NCBI RefSeq assembly: GCF_003955755.1
Contig: NZ_CP034465.1
Location: forward strand, 1,482,001-1,546,000
Source of the DNA: Jeotgalibaca ciconiae
GTDB lineage: Bacteria; Bacillota; Bacilli; Lactobacillales; Aerococcaceae
DNA length: 64,000 nt
Direction: 5' to 3'
Positions 44,221-53,104 of the stretch are shown here, in pieces. The notes beneath the pieces are model-generated. The model saw only the letters and a list, made by a program, of their open reading frames with translations, had not been told where the DNA came from and did not search any database. Position numbers and translations under genes: made by a program. Position 1 is the first letter of the stretch, and each line of letters starts with the position of its first letter.

Positions 44221-44661
44221 ATGAATCGTTTAAATTTAATCACATTAGGTGTCAAGAATATGAGTAAATCATTGCACTTCTATCGTGATGGTTTGGGATT
44301 TGAAGTAGTCGTTCACGGAGATGAAACAAATCCAGATGTTGTATTTTTCAATAATGCGGGTACCAAGATTTCTTTGTTTCCAATCGAAGAGCTGGCAAAA
44401 GATATTAACGCAGAAAATCCACCGTCTTTAGCAGAAGGATTCAATGGAATTGCTCTTGCTTATAATGGAAAATCAAAAGAAGAAGTAGATGAAATAATGA
44501 TGAGAGCTGAAAAAGCGGGAGCTATAATCGCAAAAACGCCTCAGAAAGTTTTTTGGGGAGGCTATTGTGGTTATTTTCAAGATCCAAATGGGATATACTG
44601 GGAAGTAGCATATGGTGAAGATTGGGAATTCGATGAAAATGATATGTTGATAGTTGAATGA
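44221..44661 (+). CDS. VOC family protein, second copy
   Basis: A 146-residue VOC domain: LNLITLGVKNMSKSLHFYRDGLGFEVV, VVFFNNAGTKISLFP, and GYCGYFQDPNGIYWEVAY with the terminal Glu typical of metal-binding members. GGAGGAG precedes ATG 44221; the open frame from 44182 overlaps the previous gene and is not used. It differs clearly from the VOC protein just upstream, so it is not a recent duplicate. Confidence 0.85.
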   Translation: MNRLNLITLGVKNMSKSLHFYRDGLGFEVVVHGDETNPDVVFFNNAGTKISLFPIEELAKDINAENPPSLAEGFNGIALAYNGKSKEEVDEIMMRAEKAGAIIAKTPQKVFWGGYCGYFQDPNGIYWEVAYGEDWEFDENDMLIVE

Positions 44662-44701
44662 AATCTTTCCATAACAAAGATATTGAAGTAGGTGAATATG
44701 G

Positions 44702-45040
44702 ATGAAATGGAAGATTCATACATCTTGTGGTAATTCGCCCAAAACGAAGATGATTGTCGATTGGGTGGTCGCGTACGGAAATGCTGAGGACTGCTCAGAT
44801 TTCTTGACTGATGAAACAAAAATGATTATCCAATCAAAAACCTTCCCTCTTGTTGAAGGGTTATTACCAAAAGACATAGAAGAAATCCGGATAGAAACTG
44901 CTTTTATTCATGGTCGACAAGGTGCCATTCGAGGTCAAGTAATCACAAAGCAGACGAAGTATGATGTAGCTTTATTTTTAGAATTTTCATTAGGAAAGCA
45001 GCCGAAATTAAAGAAAGTGCATGGAATCTATATGAACTAG
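44702..45040 (+). CDS. NTF2-like/SnoaL-type small protein
   Basis: A 112-residue protein: CGNSPKTKMIVDWVVAYGNAEDCSDFLTDE followed by beta strands IRIETAFIHGRQGAIRGQV and YDVALFLEFSLGKQPKLKKVHGIYM. The pattern fits NTF2-like domains, but no catalytic residues can be named. The start is ATG 44702. Confidence 0.6.
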   Translation: MKWKIHTSCGNSPKTKMIVDWVVAYGNAEDCSDFLTDETKMIIQSKTFPLVEGLLPKDIEEIRIETAFIHGRQGAIRGQVITKQTKYDVALFLEFSLGKQPKLKKVHGIYMN

Positions 45041-45050
45041 GAGAAAATCA

Positions 45051-45494
45051 ATGAATGCAAAAGAAATGTGGTCAAAATTTATCGTTCAAAGCCCTCAACA
45101 CGAAAAGGAAGTTTATACTGCGTGGCAATATGGCGCAGCAGTTGATAAGTTAGCACAGTTAACTTTGGAAGGGGTAAAAACAGCAACTTCATCTAATCAT
45201 CGTCTCTATGAGATTGAAAATGAACCACTTCCCTATGTTGGGGAGTTCAGTATCATTTTAAATTCTAAAGATGAAGCAGTTTGTATTATTCAAACTAAAA
45301 CAGTAGCTATTTATTCTTTTCAAGATGTACCGGAAGAGATTGCCTATAAAGAAGGGGAAGGGAATCGAACCTTAGCATACTGGCGAGAGGTCCATGAAGA
45401 ATTTTTTTCCAATGAATTTACGGTCTACGGCCTATCTTTTTCTGAAAAAATGCTTGTAGTATGTGAAGAGTTTGAAAAAGTATATCCAATTTAG
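45051..45494 (+). CDS. ASCH domain protein
   Basis: A 147-residue ASCH domain: AAVDKLAQLTLEGVKTATSS, EPLPYVGEFSIILNSKDEAVCIIQTKTVAIYSFQDV, GEGNRTLAYWREVHEEFF. ASCH proteins bind RNA or modified nucleosides (some are N4-acetylcytidine amidohydrolases). The role of this one is unknown. It lies 10 bases after the previous gene. Confidence 0.85.
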   Translation: MNAKEMWSKFIVQSPQHEKEVYTAWQYGAAVDKLAQLTLEGVKTATSSNHRLYEIENEPLPYVGEFSIILNSKDEAVCIIQTKTVAIYSFQDVPEEIAYKEGEGNRTLAYWREVHEEFFSNEFTVYGLSFSEKMLVVCEEFEKVYPI

Positions 45495-45509
45495 AAGGGA
45501 AATAACAGA

Positions 45510-45941
45510 ATGAAGATAAGGAAGGCCAAAGAAGCTGAGCTTGACCGTTTAATAGAAATCTGGTTAGAGAGCTCCTTTCAAGCACATGATTTTATTGATC
45601 AAGAATATTGGGAAGAGAACCGTGAAGTGATGCGGAATCTATATTTACCATTATCGGAAAACTTTGTAGTGATAGAAGGTACGATCAAAGGTTTTCTTTC
45701 GATGATGGGAAAGGAAATAGCAGCGCTTTTTATCCTGCCAAGTGAACAGGGAATTGGTTTCGGAAAAGCGTTAATGCAATATGCTCAGGAAAAAAATAAT
45801 GAAATCTATTTGAATGTATACGCTCAAAACGAAAGAGCAAAAGCATTCTATCAGTCTCAAGATTTTCAAATTGTTGAAAAGTCATTGGATGCAGCAACTA
45901 ATGAAATTGAATATCGCATGCATTGGGAAAGTGGGCGTTAA
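45510..45941 (+). CDS. GNAT family N-acetyltransferase
   Basis: A 143-residue GNAT domain with MKIRKAKEAELDRLIEIWLESS and the acetyl-CoA motif LFILPSEQGIGFGKALMQYA. The typical NVYAQNERAKAFYQSQDFQIV closes the fold. It resembles the YjaB/YbiB-type small acetyltransferases. It starts 15 bases after the ASCH gene and stops 2 bases before the next start. Confidence 0.87.
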   Translation: MKIRKAKEAELDRLIEIWLESSFQAHDFIDQEYWEENREVMRNLYLPLSENFVVIEGTIKGFLSMMGKEIAALFILPSEQGIGFGKALMQYAQEKNNEIYLNVYAQNERAKAFYQSQDFQIVEKSLDAATNEIEYRMHWESGR

Positions 45942-45943
45942 AA

Positions 45944-46810
45944 ATGCGTAGTGAAAAAGAAATATTCGAACTCTTTCTTAACTTCGCTCAAGAAGATGAA
46001 CGAATCCGCATTGTAACGCTGGAAGGATCAAGAACAAATCCTACGATTCCGGATGATGGCTTTAAAGATTATGATTTATCATATTTTGTGACAGATATGA
46101 AACCATACCAACAAAATGACGAATGGCTTGATATTTTTGGCAAGCGGCTGATTTTACAAAAACCCGAAGATATGGAACTTTATCCACCGGAATTAGGGAA
46201 TTGGTATTCTTATTTGATGTTATTCGAAGATGGGAATAAAGTTGATTTATCTCTCATTCCTTTAGAAAAAACGGACGAATATTTTGAGAATCATGATGGA
46301 TTGGTAGAAGTGCTAATTGATAAAGATGAACGGATTCTAACGAATCCCATCCCAACGGATAGGCAATATTGGATTCAGAAGCCTAGTGCAGCTAAATTTG
46401 ATGATTGCTGTAATGAGTTTTGGTGGGTAAGTACTTATGTTGCGAAAGGACTGGCACGAAAAGAATTCTTGTTTGCTGTAGACCATTTGAATCAAATCAT
46501 CCGCCCGTCATTATTATTGATGATGTCTTGGAAAATTGGATTTGAAAAAGGATATCAATTTAGCTTAGGAAAGAATTACAAGTTCATTAAAAAATTTCTT
46601 CCTGAAGAAGATTGGGAGGACCTGATCAAGACCTTCCGTTGTGACGGTTACGAGGAATGTTGGCAAGCACTGTTTCTTTGCCATAAATTATTTCGCAAAT
46701 ATTCAAACGAATTAGCTTCGTTCCATCGTTACCAATACCTTGATTATGATGAAAAAGTAAGTGTGTATATTAAAAAAATATACCAGCAAGATTTGGAGGT
46801 GGATGTATGA
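45944..46810 (+). CDS. AadE-like aminoglycoside 6-adenylyltransferase
   Basis: The 288-residue nucleotidyltransferase resembles the ANT(6)/AadE family (about 290-300 residues). It has VTLEGSRTNPTIPDDGFKDYDLSYFVTDM with G-S-R and D-x-D metal residues near 30-50, then RLILQKPEDMELYPPELGNWYSYLMLFEDGNKVDLSLIP with a third Asp. A helical C-terminal domain follows with NEFWWVSTYVAKGLARKEF. ANT(6) enzymes adenylate streptomycin. Chromosomal relatives are common, and resistance is not shown by sequence alone. The stop overlaps the next start by 4 bases. Confidence 0.85.
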   Translation: MRSEKEIFELFLNFAQEDERIRIVTLEGSRTNPTIPDDGFKDYDLSYFVTDMKPYQQNDEWLDIFGKRLILQKPEDMELYPPELGNWYSYLMLFEDGNKVDLSLIPLEKTDEYFENHDGLVEVLIDKDERILTNPIPTDRQYWIQKPSAAKFDDCCNEFWWVSTYVAKGLARKEFLFAVDHLNQIIRPSLLLMMSWKIGFEKGYQFSLGKNYKFIKKFLPEEDWEDLIKTFRCDGYEECWQALFLCHKLFRKYSNELASFHRYQYLDYDEKVSVYIKKIYQQDLEVDV

Positions 46811-48234
46811 GAATTGCTGTAGTTGGTATGGGAGTGGCAGGCGTCAGCGTAGTAATCGCGATGGCCAAGCACCGTGAGTATAAGGAACATGAAATTGTGA
46901 TTTATGATAAGCCTGATACATTTGGAACAGGTTTGCCTTATCAGCCAGATTCCGAATTGTTATTATTAAATCAAACAGCAGATACGATGAGTTTAGATTA
47001 TGAGGATGAAATGGGATTTGTAAAATGGGTAGAAAAGAAAAAAGGATGTAATGATAGTGCAAAAAAACATCTACCTCGTTCCTGGTATGGGCAATATATG
47101 CAAGAAAAATTAGAGGAAGCTGTAAAAGAACTCAATCCTATCATTGTAAAAGAAGAAGTGACTTCACTTGAAAAAAAGGAGGGGGGAACTTTTCTCGTTC
47201 AATCCAATACAGGAGAAAAAAATTTCGATCTAATTCATTTGTGTATCGGACATCTACCTTATCAAGATCCGTATCAGTTGATAGATAACCCTTGTTTCAT
47301 TTATCATCCCTATCCGGCTCAAGAAAAGCTCGCAAATATTGAAAAAGGTCTGCGCGTAGGGGTGGTTGGGACTAGCTTGACTGCCATTGATATGATGCGA
47401 TTTTTGAAACACGAAAAAGAAGAAATAGAATTACACTTTTTTTCGGATACAGGGCGGTTCTCTACTTTACGAGGAAATGAGCCAAAATTTAACTTACATT
47501 ATCTTACCTTGGAACGTTTAAACAAAGAGAAAGAAAACAACAATGGCTTTGTTTCTTTGGAAAAAATTTTCCAATGGTTTAAACAAGAGTGTGCGGATAA
47601 GGAGATTAACTGGGCTGATGTATTGGAAGCCTTCGGGGAGGGAACAAAGGACCAGTTGAAAAAACAGCTAACGAATGAAGGAGATTTAGGGAGATTGCAA
47701 TCATTGCTCCATCATTTAGATGATTTACTTCCTGAATTTTGGTTAGCATTAAATGAAGGTGATAAACAACAGTTTCTTGAGAAATACCGGGATTCGTTTG
47801 AGATCATTCGCAGTCCCATACCAAGAGAAACGGTACAAGAATTAGTTAATTGGTGGGAGAAGGGCGAGTTGACTGTTCGAGGTGGGATGCAAGAGGTCGT
47901 TGAATTAGCTGATTCGTTTGAAGTGGTTTTCGAAACGAAAGAAACAGTTGAAGTAGATTACTTAATTAATGCTACAGGACAAAATAAAAAAGTAGAACAA
48001 TCCCGTTATCAATCAAAATTACTCAACCAATTAATAAACCAACGTATTTTACAGCCAGAAACGTTTGGGGGAGTCCAAGTGTTGTGGCCTAGTTCAGAAG
48101 CGATTAGTCAACGCCATGGTGTATTCGAAAACTTATTTGTTCACGGCCAACTCATTCAGGGAATCCAATATGGCAATAATACTGCAGGCATGCTGGTGAA
48201 GCACGCTCATGAAGTAGTGACAAAAATAGTATAA
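46807..48234 (+). CDS. FAD/NAD(P)-binding protein (PF13454-like)
   Basis: The 475-residue flavoprotein opens with a dinucleotide fold, RIAVVGMGVAGVSVVIAMAK, then EIVIYDKPDTFGTGLPYQ. A second nucleotide site is RVGVVGTSLTAIDMMRFL near residue 180, and the closing motif is VDYLINATGQ. This layout is typical of the FAD-NAD(P)-binding family often seen near amino-acid or siderophore genes; the substrate is unknown. It overlaps aadE (ATGA). Its stop codon lies inside the end of the dispersed repeat. Confidence 0.82.
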   Translation: MRIAVVGMGVAGVSVVIAMAKHREYKEHEIVIYDKPDTFGTGLPYQPDSELLLLNQTADTMSLDYEDEMGFVKWVEKKKGCNDSAKKHLPRSWYGQYMQEKLEEAVKELNPIIVKEEVTSLEKKEGGTFLVQSNTGEKNFDLIHLCIGHLPYQDPYQLIDNPCFIYHPYPAQEKLANIEKGLRVGVVGTSLTAIDMMRFLKHEKEEIELHFFSDTGRFSTLRGNEPKFNLHYLTLERLNKEKENNNGFVSLEKIFQWFKQECADKEINWADVLEAFGEGTKDQLKKQLTNEGDLGRLQSLLHHLDDLLPEFWLALNEGDKQQFLEKYRDSFEIIRSPIPRETVQELVNWWEKGELTVRGGMQEVVELADSFEVVFETKETVEVDYLINATGQNKKVEQSRYQSKLLNQLINQRILQPETFGGVQVLWPSSEAISQRHGVFENLFVHGQLIQGIQYGNNTAGMLVKHAHEVVTKIV

Positions 48235-48439
48235 GAAAAGCGGACAAGTCCGCCTTGACCTATGAAAAAATAGGAAATTTGACCCTGAATTGTCAGGAGA
48301 CTTCACGCTTCAGCGGGTTAGTCGAATGATATGCGTTAGCGAGCAGCGAAGCGCACAATGGGGCAAATTTATCTTTTTTTCACTAGGTCAGGACTTGGGA
48401 GCTAGACATTGATGGCTGAACTTATAATCCCCTAGTCTA
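48232..48439 (-). repeat. dispersed intergenic element, copy 2 (inverted)
   Basis: This is the reverse complement of the element at 7299-7506, full length and nearly identical; visible differences are single bases such as CACAATGG for CGCAATGG. Its hairpin end supplies the TAA stop of the flavoprotein gene, and the TAGACTAGGGG end abuts the T tract of the minus-strand GNAT terminator. It is oriented so that it follows the GNAT gene, as copy 1 follows arr. Confidence 0.85.
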
Positions 48440-48440
48440 G

Positions 48441-48469
48441 AACAAAAAAGAACTGAGTATCCCAGTTCT
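48441..48469 (-). terminator. terminator of the minus-strand GNAT gene
   Basis: On the minus strand AGAACTG (48469-48463) pairs with CAGTTCT (48455-48449), followed by a T run into the repeat. Confidence 0.75.
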
Positions 48470-48486
48470 CTTTTGATTTATGATTG

Positions 48487-49050
48487 TTAAGTATTTTTTT
48501 GCATGTGGTCATAAACATGGCCGCTTAAGGTCATTTCGGAAATCTTTTTAAAACCATTTTTTTCATAAAGCTTTCGAGCGCCGCTATTATTTTGATCACA
48601 GTTCAGGCCAATAATCGTTTCCCCAGTTTGCAAAGCAAATGCAGGAATTGCTTGGAGCAATTGGCTGGCAATTCCTTTGCCGCGGTAGTGTTTTGAAGTA
48701 ACAAGCGAGTCGAGATACCATTCACCAGCAAAGGTTTCAGCATCCGGGAAAAGCGCTGTAGAAGAGGTAATTCCATAGTCTACTAAAAGACGTTGGAAAG
48801 GCTCATTCAGCTCTTTTTCCAATTCTCCTTTGTATCCGAAGCAACAACCTTGGATTTCACCATCCTCTTCGAAAATAATGCCGTTTTTGTAACTGTAACG
48901 GAAAAAATCTTGCTGCATACATTCCACCATTATCTTTTTAAATTTTTGAGGTGGGACGATTGTTAGGATATCTAGTTCCATATCTTGGAATATCTCTAGC
49001 AGTAAATCAAATAAGATAGCAGAATCTGCAGGCAAAGCGTGACGAATCAT
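48487..49050 (-). CDS. GNAT family N-acetyltransferase
   Basis: A 187-residue GNAT protein: MIRHALPADSAILFDLLLEIFQDMELDIL, WYLDSLVTSKHYRGKGIASQLLQA (acetyl-CoA motif) and IGLNCDQNNSGARKLYEKNGFKKISEMTLSGHVYDHM. The substrate is unknown. It starts at ATG 49050, divergent from the DUF488 gene. Confidence 0.87.
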   Translation of the reverse strand: MIRHALPADSAILFDLLLEIFQDMELDILTIVPPQKFKKIMVECMQQDFFRYSYKNGIIFEEDGEIQGCCFGYKGELEKELNEPFQRLLVDYGITSSTALFPDAETFAGEWYLDSLVTSKHYRGKGIASQLLQAIPAFALQTGETIIGLNCDQNNSGARKLYEKNGFKKISEMTLSGHVYDHMQKNT

Positions 49051-49133
49051 AACGTTCTTCCTCTCATTTCAATCAATTATTCGAAATGATTATAACATGA
49101 ATCAATGTTGTTTTTTGGAAAGGTGTGATATTT

Positions 49134-49496
49134 ATGGGTGATTTAAAGATAAAGCGTGTGTACGAAGATTATGAAAAAGAAGATGGAACCCGAATCTTGA
49201 TTGATCGTTTGTGGCCGCGCGGTGTAAAAAAAGAAGATGCAAAAATTGATAAATGGATAAAGGAAATTGCCCCGACTCCTGAATTGCGGAAATGGTTCCA
49301 CAAAGATATCGAACGTTTTTATGAGTTTAAGGAACGTTACCGAAAAGAATTAGCAAATAATGAAGAGACGAGTTCTGCTGTAACAGAAGTATTAGAAAAT
49401 TTACAAGAGGATGATGTCACACTGATTTTTGCTGCAAAAGACGAGCAACGGAACCATGCGAAAGTACTGCAAGAATTTCTAGAAGAAAAGAGATAG
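49134..49496 (+). CDS. DUF488 family protein (YeaO-like)
   Basis: A 120-residue DUF488 protein: KIKRVYEDYEKEDGTRILIDRLWPRGVKKEDAKID, WIKEIAPTPELRKWFHKD and VTLIFAAKDEQRNHAKVLQEFL. The RLWPRG segment is the family signature; no biochemical function is established. The ATG at 49134 with AAAGGTG is preferred to GTG 49125. Confidence 0.88.
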   Translation: MGDLKIKRVYEDYEKEDGTRILIDRLWPRGVKKEDAKIDKWIKEIAPTPELRKWFHKDIERFYEFKERYRKELANNEETSSAVTEVLENLQEDDVTLIFAAKDEQRNHAKVLQEFLEEKR

Positions 49497-49498
49497 AA

Positions 49499-49538
49499 AA
49501 AATCCCTCATTTTACATAAAAGCAAAATGAGGGATTTT
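49499..49538. terminator. perfect 15-bp bidirectional terminator
   Basis: AAAATCCCTCATTTT (49499-49513) is exactly complementary to AAAATGAGGGATTTT (49524-49538). It ends the DUF488 gene and, on the other strand, the AraC gene. Confidence 0.85.
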
Positions 49539-49580
49539 CTATTTTTCATAGGTCAAGGCGGCCTTGTCCGCTGTTCGTTA
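49539..49580 (+). repeat. solo right end of the dispersed element
   Basis: These 42 bases match the last part of the 208-bp element (CATAGGTCAAGGCGG, then the hairpin, here GCGGCCTTGTCCGC, and GTTCGTTA). Small changes are present and the rest of the element is missing. It directly abuts the 15-bp terminator and reaches the stop codon of the AraC gene. Confidence 0.75.
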
Positions 49581-50414
49581 TTAACCTTGAGGTGGTGTCG
49601 GAGGCATATTGCCTTGGCGACGGTATTGAGATGGAGTTATGTTTGATAACTCACGGAACGTCTTGGAGAAATGAGAAGGCGACTGGAATCCAACGAGATG
49701 AGCAATGTCTGCAATCGCAATGTTTGTATTGCGCAACATTTTTTGTGCTTCATCAATTCGAATATGAATTAAGTAATCAATCGGAGACATGCCAACTTCT
49801 TGTTTGAAAATACGGATCAAATAGAATTTATTAATGTGTACTAATTCTACTAAATCATCTAACGTAATGTTTTTGTGGTAGTTTACTTTCATGAAATTTT
49901 TGACTGTTTGGATTTCTTTATGATTTTTCTTGTTCAAGGAATTACGGATTGAGAATTCTTCGTTACGTAACAATTGAATCAAGATGATTTCAATGTAACG
50001 TTTGGCAATTTCCTCAGAACCAGGCTTTTTAGCAGTAAGTTCTTTTAATAATAGCTCTGTGAACAATGAACTATCTGTGTCGGTTTTATCATACTTATAA
50101 TAAGTAAATTCATGCTCTGCTTCCCCGATGTGAGAAAACTCTAAACCGTGCACACCAATTTCTGTGATCTCTAAGGACTGGTTGCTAGATAACTCCCAGT
50201 AATAATCAATATTTGGATTTAGTAAAACAATTTGATTCGGACCAATCTTTTCAGAAGTGTCTTTGAATGTTAATAATCCTTCCCCGCTGTTTATAAAAAC
50301 AATTTTAACATAAGGATATTTTTGGAAAGCGGTCGTTTGATTAGCAGTAATTGTATTTTTTTCTGCAGAAACAATTTTCAAGGATAAGTTTTTGATGTTA
50401 GACATCGTATACAT
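49581..50414 (-). CDS. AraC family transcriptional regulator
   Basis: The 277-residue regulator has an N-terminal cupin sensor domain (about 20-130): VKIVFINSGEGLLTFKDTSEKIGPNQIVLLNP. The two AraC helix-turn-helix motifs (about 170-268) follow: ITLDDLVELVHINKFYLIRIFKQEVGMSPIDYLIHIRI and IADIAHLVGFQSPSHFSKTFRELSNITPSQYRR. A short Pro-rich tail follows. The target is unknown; the long AT-rich space before the DUF4153 gene may hold its own operator. GGAGGA precedes ATG 50414. Confidence 0.9.
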   Translation of the reverse strand: MYTMSNIKNLSLKIVSAEKNTITANQTTAFQKYPYVKIVFINSGEGLLTFKDTSEKIGPNQIVLLNPNIDYYWELSSNQSLEITEIGVHGLEFSHIGEAEHEFTYYKYDKTDTDSSLFTELLLKELTAKKPGSEEIAKRYIEIILIQLLRNEEFSIRNSLNKKNHKEIQTVKNFMKVNYHKNITLDDLVELVHINKFYLIRIFKQEVGMSPIDYLIHIRIDEAQKMLRNTNIAIADIAHLVGFQSPSHFSKTFRELSNITPSQYRRQGNMPPTPPQG

Positions 50415-50999
50415 GTTAGTCCTCCTTCATTTAAATGACTAAATTTATTGTAAAACTAAATGAATATAAACATTTGGCTTAAATTGACCTAGTATTAAGT
50501 TAACCTACTCACTATCATATAATAAAATAAGGAAATGTCTAGTAATTTGTTATTAATAATACAAAAAAAATGAATAAAATTGATTAACAAGAATAATTCC
50601 CTAAAATTTAAGCATAAGAGAAAATTTCGCCAGAAATCAGTCTACCATAAAATTATAGATAAACAAACAAAAAATCATCTTCTGTATTCTTGTCATTATA
50701 ATAACGATATTTTCTAGTATAAGCAAATTTTATAGAGGGACATTGGTATAAAAAAGTGAATAAAGCGTGATAGACAAAGCTTGTTCAAAAAAAAACGCCT
50801 ATAGATAATCAAATAAGATGATAGACTTTTTTTATAAATATACCAAATTAAAAAGCATAAATAATAAAGATATAGCAAAACTACTGTCTAGAAAAACAAA
50901 CAAAAGTTTCTTTTTCTGCTGAGGGGTTCTATGCTATCTATCAAAATTCCTTCATAGTATAATGTAATAGAGAAATACAAACGATTAGGAGGGATTAAA
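50415..50999. other. 585-base AT-rich intergenic region
   Basis: It lies between divergent araC and the DUF4153 gene. No ORF of useful length or stable hairpin was found. The right end holds a likely promoter (TATAAT around 50958) and AGGAGG before 51000. It has several homopolymer A and T tracts that could bend DNA or bind AT-rich-binding proteins. Confidence 0.4.
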
Positions 51000-52742
51000 A
51001 TGAAGTTTTGGAGCCGTCTCAAAGACAGTCTATCAGGTATAGGACAGGCACTAGCTCGTTACCCGGTCACTATTTTATGGTTAATGGGGATAGCAATTTT
51101 AAATATGATAGAGATTGAATCATCGTTTAGTCGATATAGTCAATTTATTTTTACTTTTGTTATTGGAGCTATGCTCAGTATGGTCGGCCAACATATTTAT
51201 GAACGTTTCTATAAAAAAACTACTCATCGATGGCTTATTCTAGGAGGATCAGTTCTTTTAACGATTCTTTATTATTTTACCCTCACTAGTGGAGATATTT
51301 TTGAGTATGTTTATTTTATTCGTACAAGTGTGTTCTTGTTTTCGCTTCTAATAGCATTTATATGGATACCGTCAATTAGTAATAAACAAGTTTATTTTCA
51401 CCAAAACTTTTTAGCGATATTCAAAGCTTTATTAACGATTTTGCTATTCTCTGGAGTTTTAACAATCGGTATTTTTGCGATTATTGTAAGTATTGATACC
51501 TTGCTTTTTACAATGCCCGCCGATTCAACAATCCATGCAGCAAATATTATTTGGTGTTTGTTTGCCCCGGTTTATTTTCTGGGAATGGTTCCTGTTTACC
51601 ATGAACAAGGGAGCCAAGAAGGAGCTAGAGAAGATGCGTATCTAGTACCGCGTTTTTTAGAAATCTTGCTAACGTACATTGTTATTCCAATCGTAGCGAT
51701 TTACACGATTATCTTACTGATGTATGTACTGCTTAACATTGGTGGACAATTTTGGACAGATAACTTGTTGGAGCCGCTCCTTGTCGCATATGCGATTGTT
51801 GTAATCGTTGTATACTTATTATCATGTAATATTGATCATCGTTTTGCTGATCTGTTTCGAAAAATATTTCCTAAGATTATGCTTCCGATTGTAGCTTTTC
51901 AAACAATTTCCAGTATTTTAAAGATACAGGAAATGGGAATTACTTATGGAAGATACTATGTCATTTTGTTTGGGATATTTGCGGTTATTTCAGGCGTCAT
52001 TTTTAGTTTCTTTCCGCCAAATCGAAATGGGTGGATTGCGATCGTGCTATTAGTATTAGGGATGATTTCTGTAACACCACCTATCGATGCCTTTACTGTA
52101 GCAAGAAATAGTCAGATGTCTCGTTTAGAAAAGACACTGGTGGAAAACAACATGATTGAGAATGGCATGGTTCAAGCTGATGCGTCTATTTCCGTCGAAG
52201 ATAAAATCGTGGTTACGCGAAGCGTTGACAATCTTGAGATGTTTGGTGAAATTGAAAGAGTGAACTATTTGCCGCAAGACTTTGATGTTTATGCTGATTT
52301 CGAAGAGGTGTTTGGCTTCCCTATGACTTATTCCACTCAAATACCCGGTTCTCCCGGGAACTATGCCTACTTAAATCTATCTGAAGAAACAGTGATGAAT
52401 GTTGAAGGAGTAGATTATTGGGGATACGTATTCTTTTCAAGCGAGGAAGAAAAAGAATGGGAAGTTGGTCAAGGAAATATCTTGAAGATAATTTATCAAG
52501 AGGATGATTATTTTACTTTACAATTAACAGATCAAAATGGTACTGAAATCATCAATGGAAATATGTCAGAAGCGATCGAGCATGCTTTTGAACAATCAGA
52601 TGTCAGAGAACCACTAGAAATAGAAGATATGCTGTTTGTAGTTGAAAATGATGCTGCAAAAGTAACAATTGTGATGATTAGTTTAGATGAATATGGAAAT
52701 AGAGTAAATGGCGAAGGTCATTTGTTTGTGGATTATAAATAG
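51000..52742 (+). CDS. DUF4153 membrane protein
   Basis: The 580-residue protein has about ten to eleven predicted membrane helices (from residue 20 to about 365) and then a C-terminal extracytoplasmic-type domain of about 210 residues (from MSRLEKTLVENNMIENGMV). The helix pattern and VYHEQGSQE...LEILLTYIVIPIVAIYTIIL match the DUF4153 family, whose function is unknown. There is no operon partner, and a terminator follows. Confidence 0.8.
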   Translation: MKFWSRLKDSLSGIGQALARYPVTILWLMGIAILNMIEIESSFSRYSQFIFTFVIGAMLSMVGQHIYERFYKKTTHRWLILGGSVLLTILYYFTLTSGDIFEYVYFIRTSVFLFSLLIAFIWIPSISNKQVYFHQNFLAIFKALLTILLFSGVLTIGIFAIIVSIDTLLFTMPADSTIHAANIIWCLFAPVYFLGMVPVYHEQGSQEGAREDAYLVPRFLEILLTYIVIPIVAIYTIILLMYVLLNIGGQFWTDNLLEPLLVAYAIVVIVVYLLSCNIDHRFADLFRKIFPKIMLPIVAFQTISSILKIQEMGITYGRYYVILFGIFAVISGVIFSFFPPNRNGWIAIVLLVLGMISVTPPIDAFTVARNSQMSRLEKTLVENNMIENGMVQADASISVEDKIVVTRSVDNLEMFGEIERVNYLPQDFDVYADFEEVFGFPMTYSTQIPGSPGNYAYLNLSEETVMNVEGVDYWGYVFFSSEEEKEWEVGQGNILKIIYQEDDYFTLQLTDQNGTEIINGNMSEAIEHAFEQSDVREPLEIEDMLFVVENDAAKVTIVMISLDEYGNRVNGEGHLFVDYK

Positions 52743-52763
52743 TAGATATTGTTACGATAGATT

Positions 52764-52792
52764 GAGCTGGGACAAAGTGTCTCGGCTTTTTT
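52764..52792 (+). terminator. terminator of the DUF4153 gene
   Basis: GCTGGGACA (52766-52774) pairs, with G-U pairs, with TGTCTCGGC (52778-52786), followed by six T. Confidence 0.75.
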
Positions 52793-52894
52793 AGTGAAAT
52801 GAGATTGTATAAAAATCTTTTCCTTCATTAGCTATGTAGATAAAAAGCAAATTGCTCTTATTTATTGTCTTGCGAGCGATGTTTAGTAGAAAAA

Positions 52895-52930
52895 TTAAAG
52901 TACAGGAAGATAAATAGCTCTGTACTTTAA
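52895..52930. repeat. inverted repeat upstream of uppP
   Basis: TTAAAGTACAG (52895-52905) and CTGTACTTTAA (52920-52930) form a perfect 11-bp stem with a 14-base loop and no T run. It lies in the 360-base space before uppP and may be an operator or mRNA element. Nothing else stands out in 52793-53090. Confidence 0.45.
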
Positions 52931-53104
52931 AAATCATAGGGAAGAAGTACAATTCTTTCTTTATTTTAAAAAATAATCATTTCTCCTTCTTTTCTAATCT
53001 AGATGGAAAAAGTAAGAAATAGTATAAATTTAGTTAAAGTTGTTTCTTAACAACAAATGATTTAGTAGAATAGAGCTATTGAGTTTAAGGAGGAAATGTA
53101 ATCC

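Noticed and set aside
45944-46810. AadE-like gene as part of a mobile resistance island
   Set aside because: No transposase, integrase or flanking repeats typical of mobile elements were seen. The dispersed repeat nearby has no transposase and is present elsewhere in the window.
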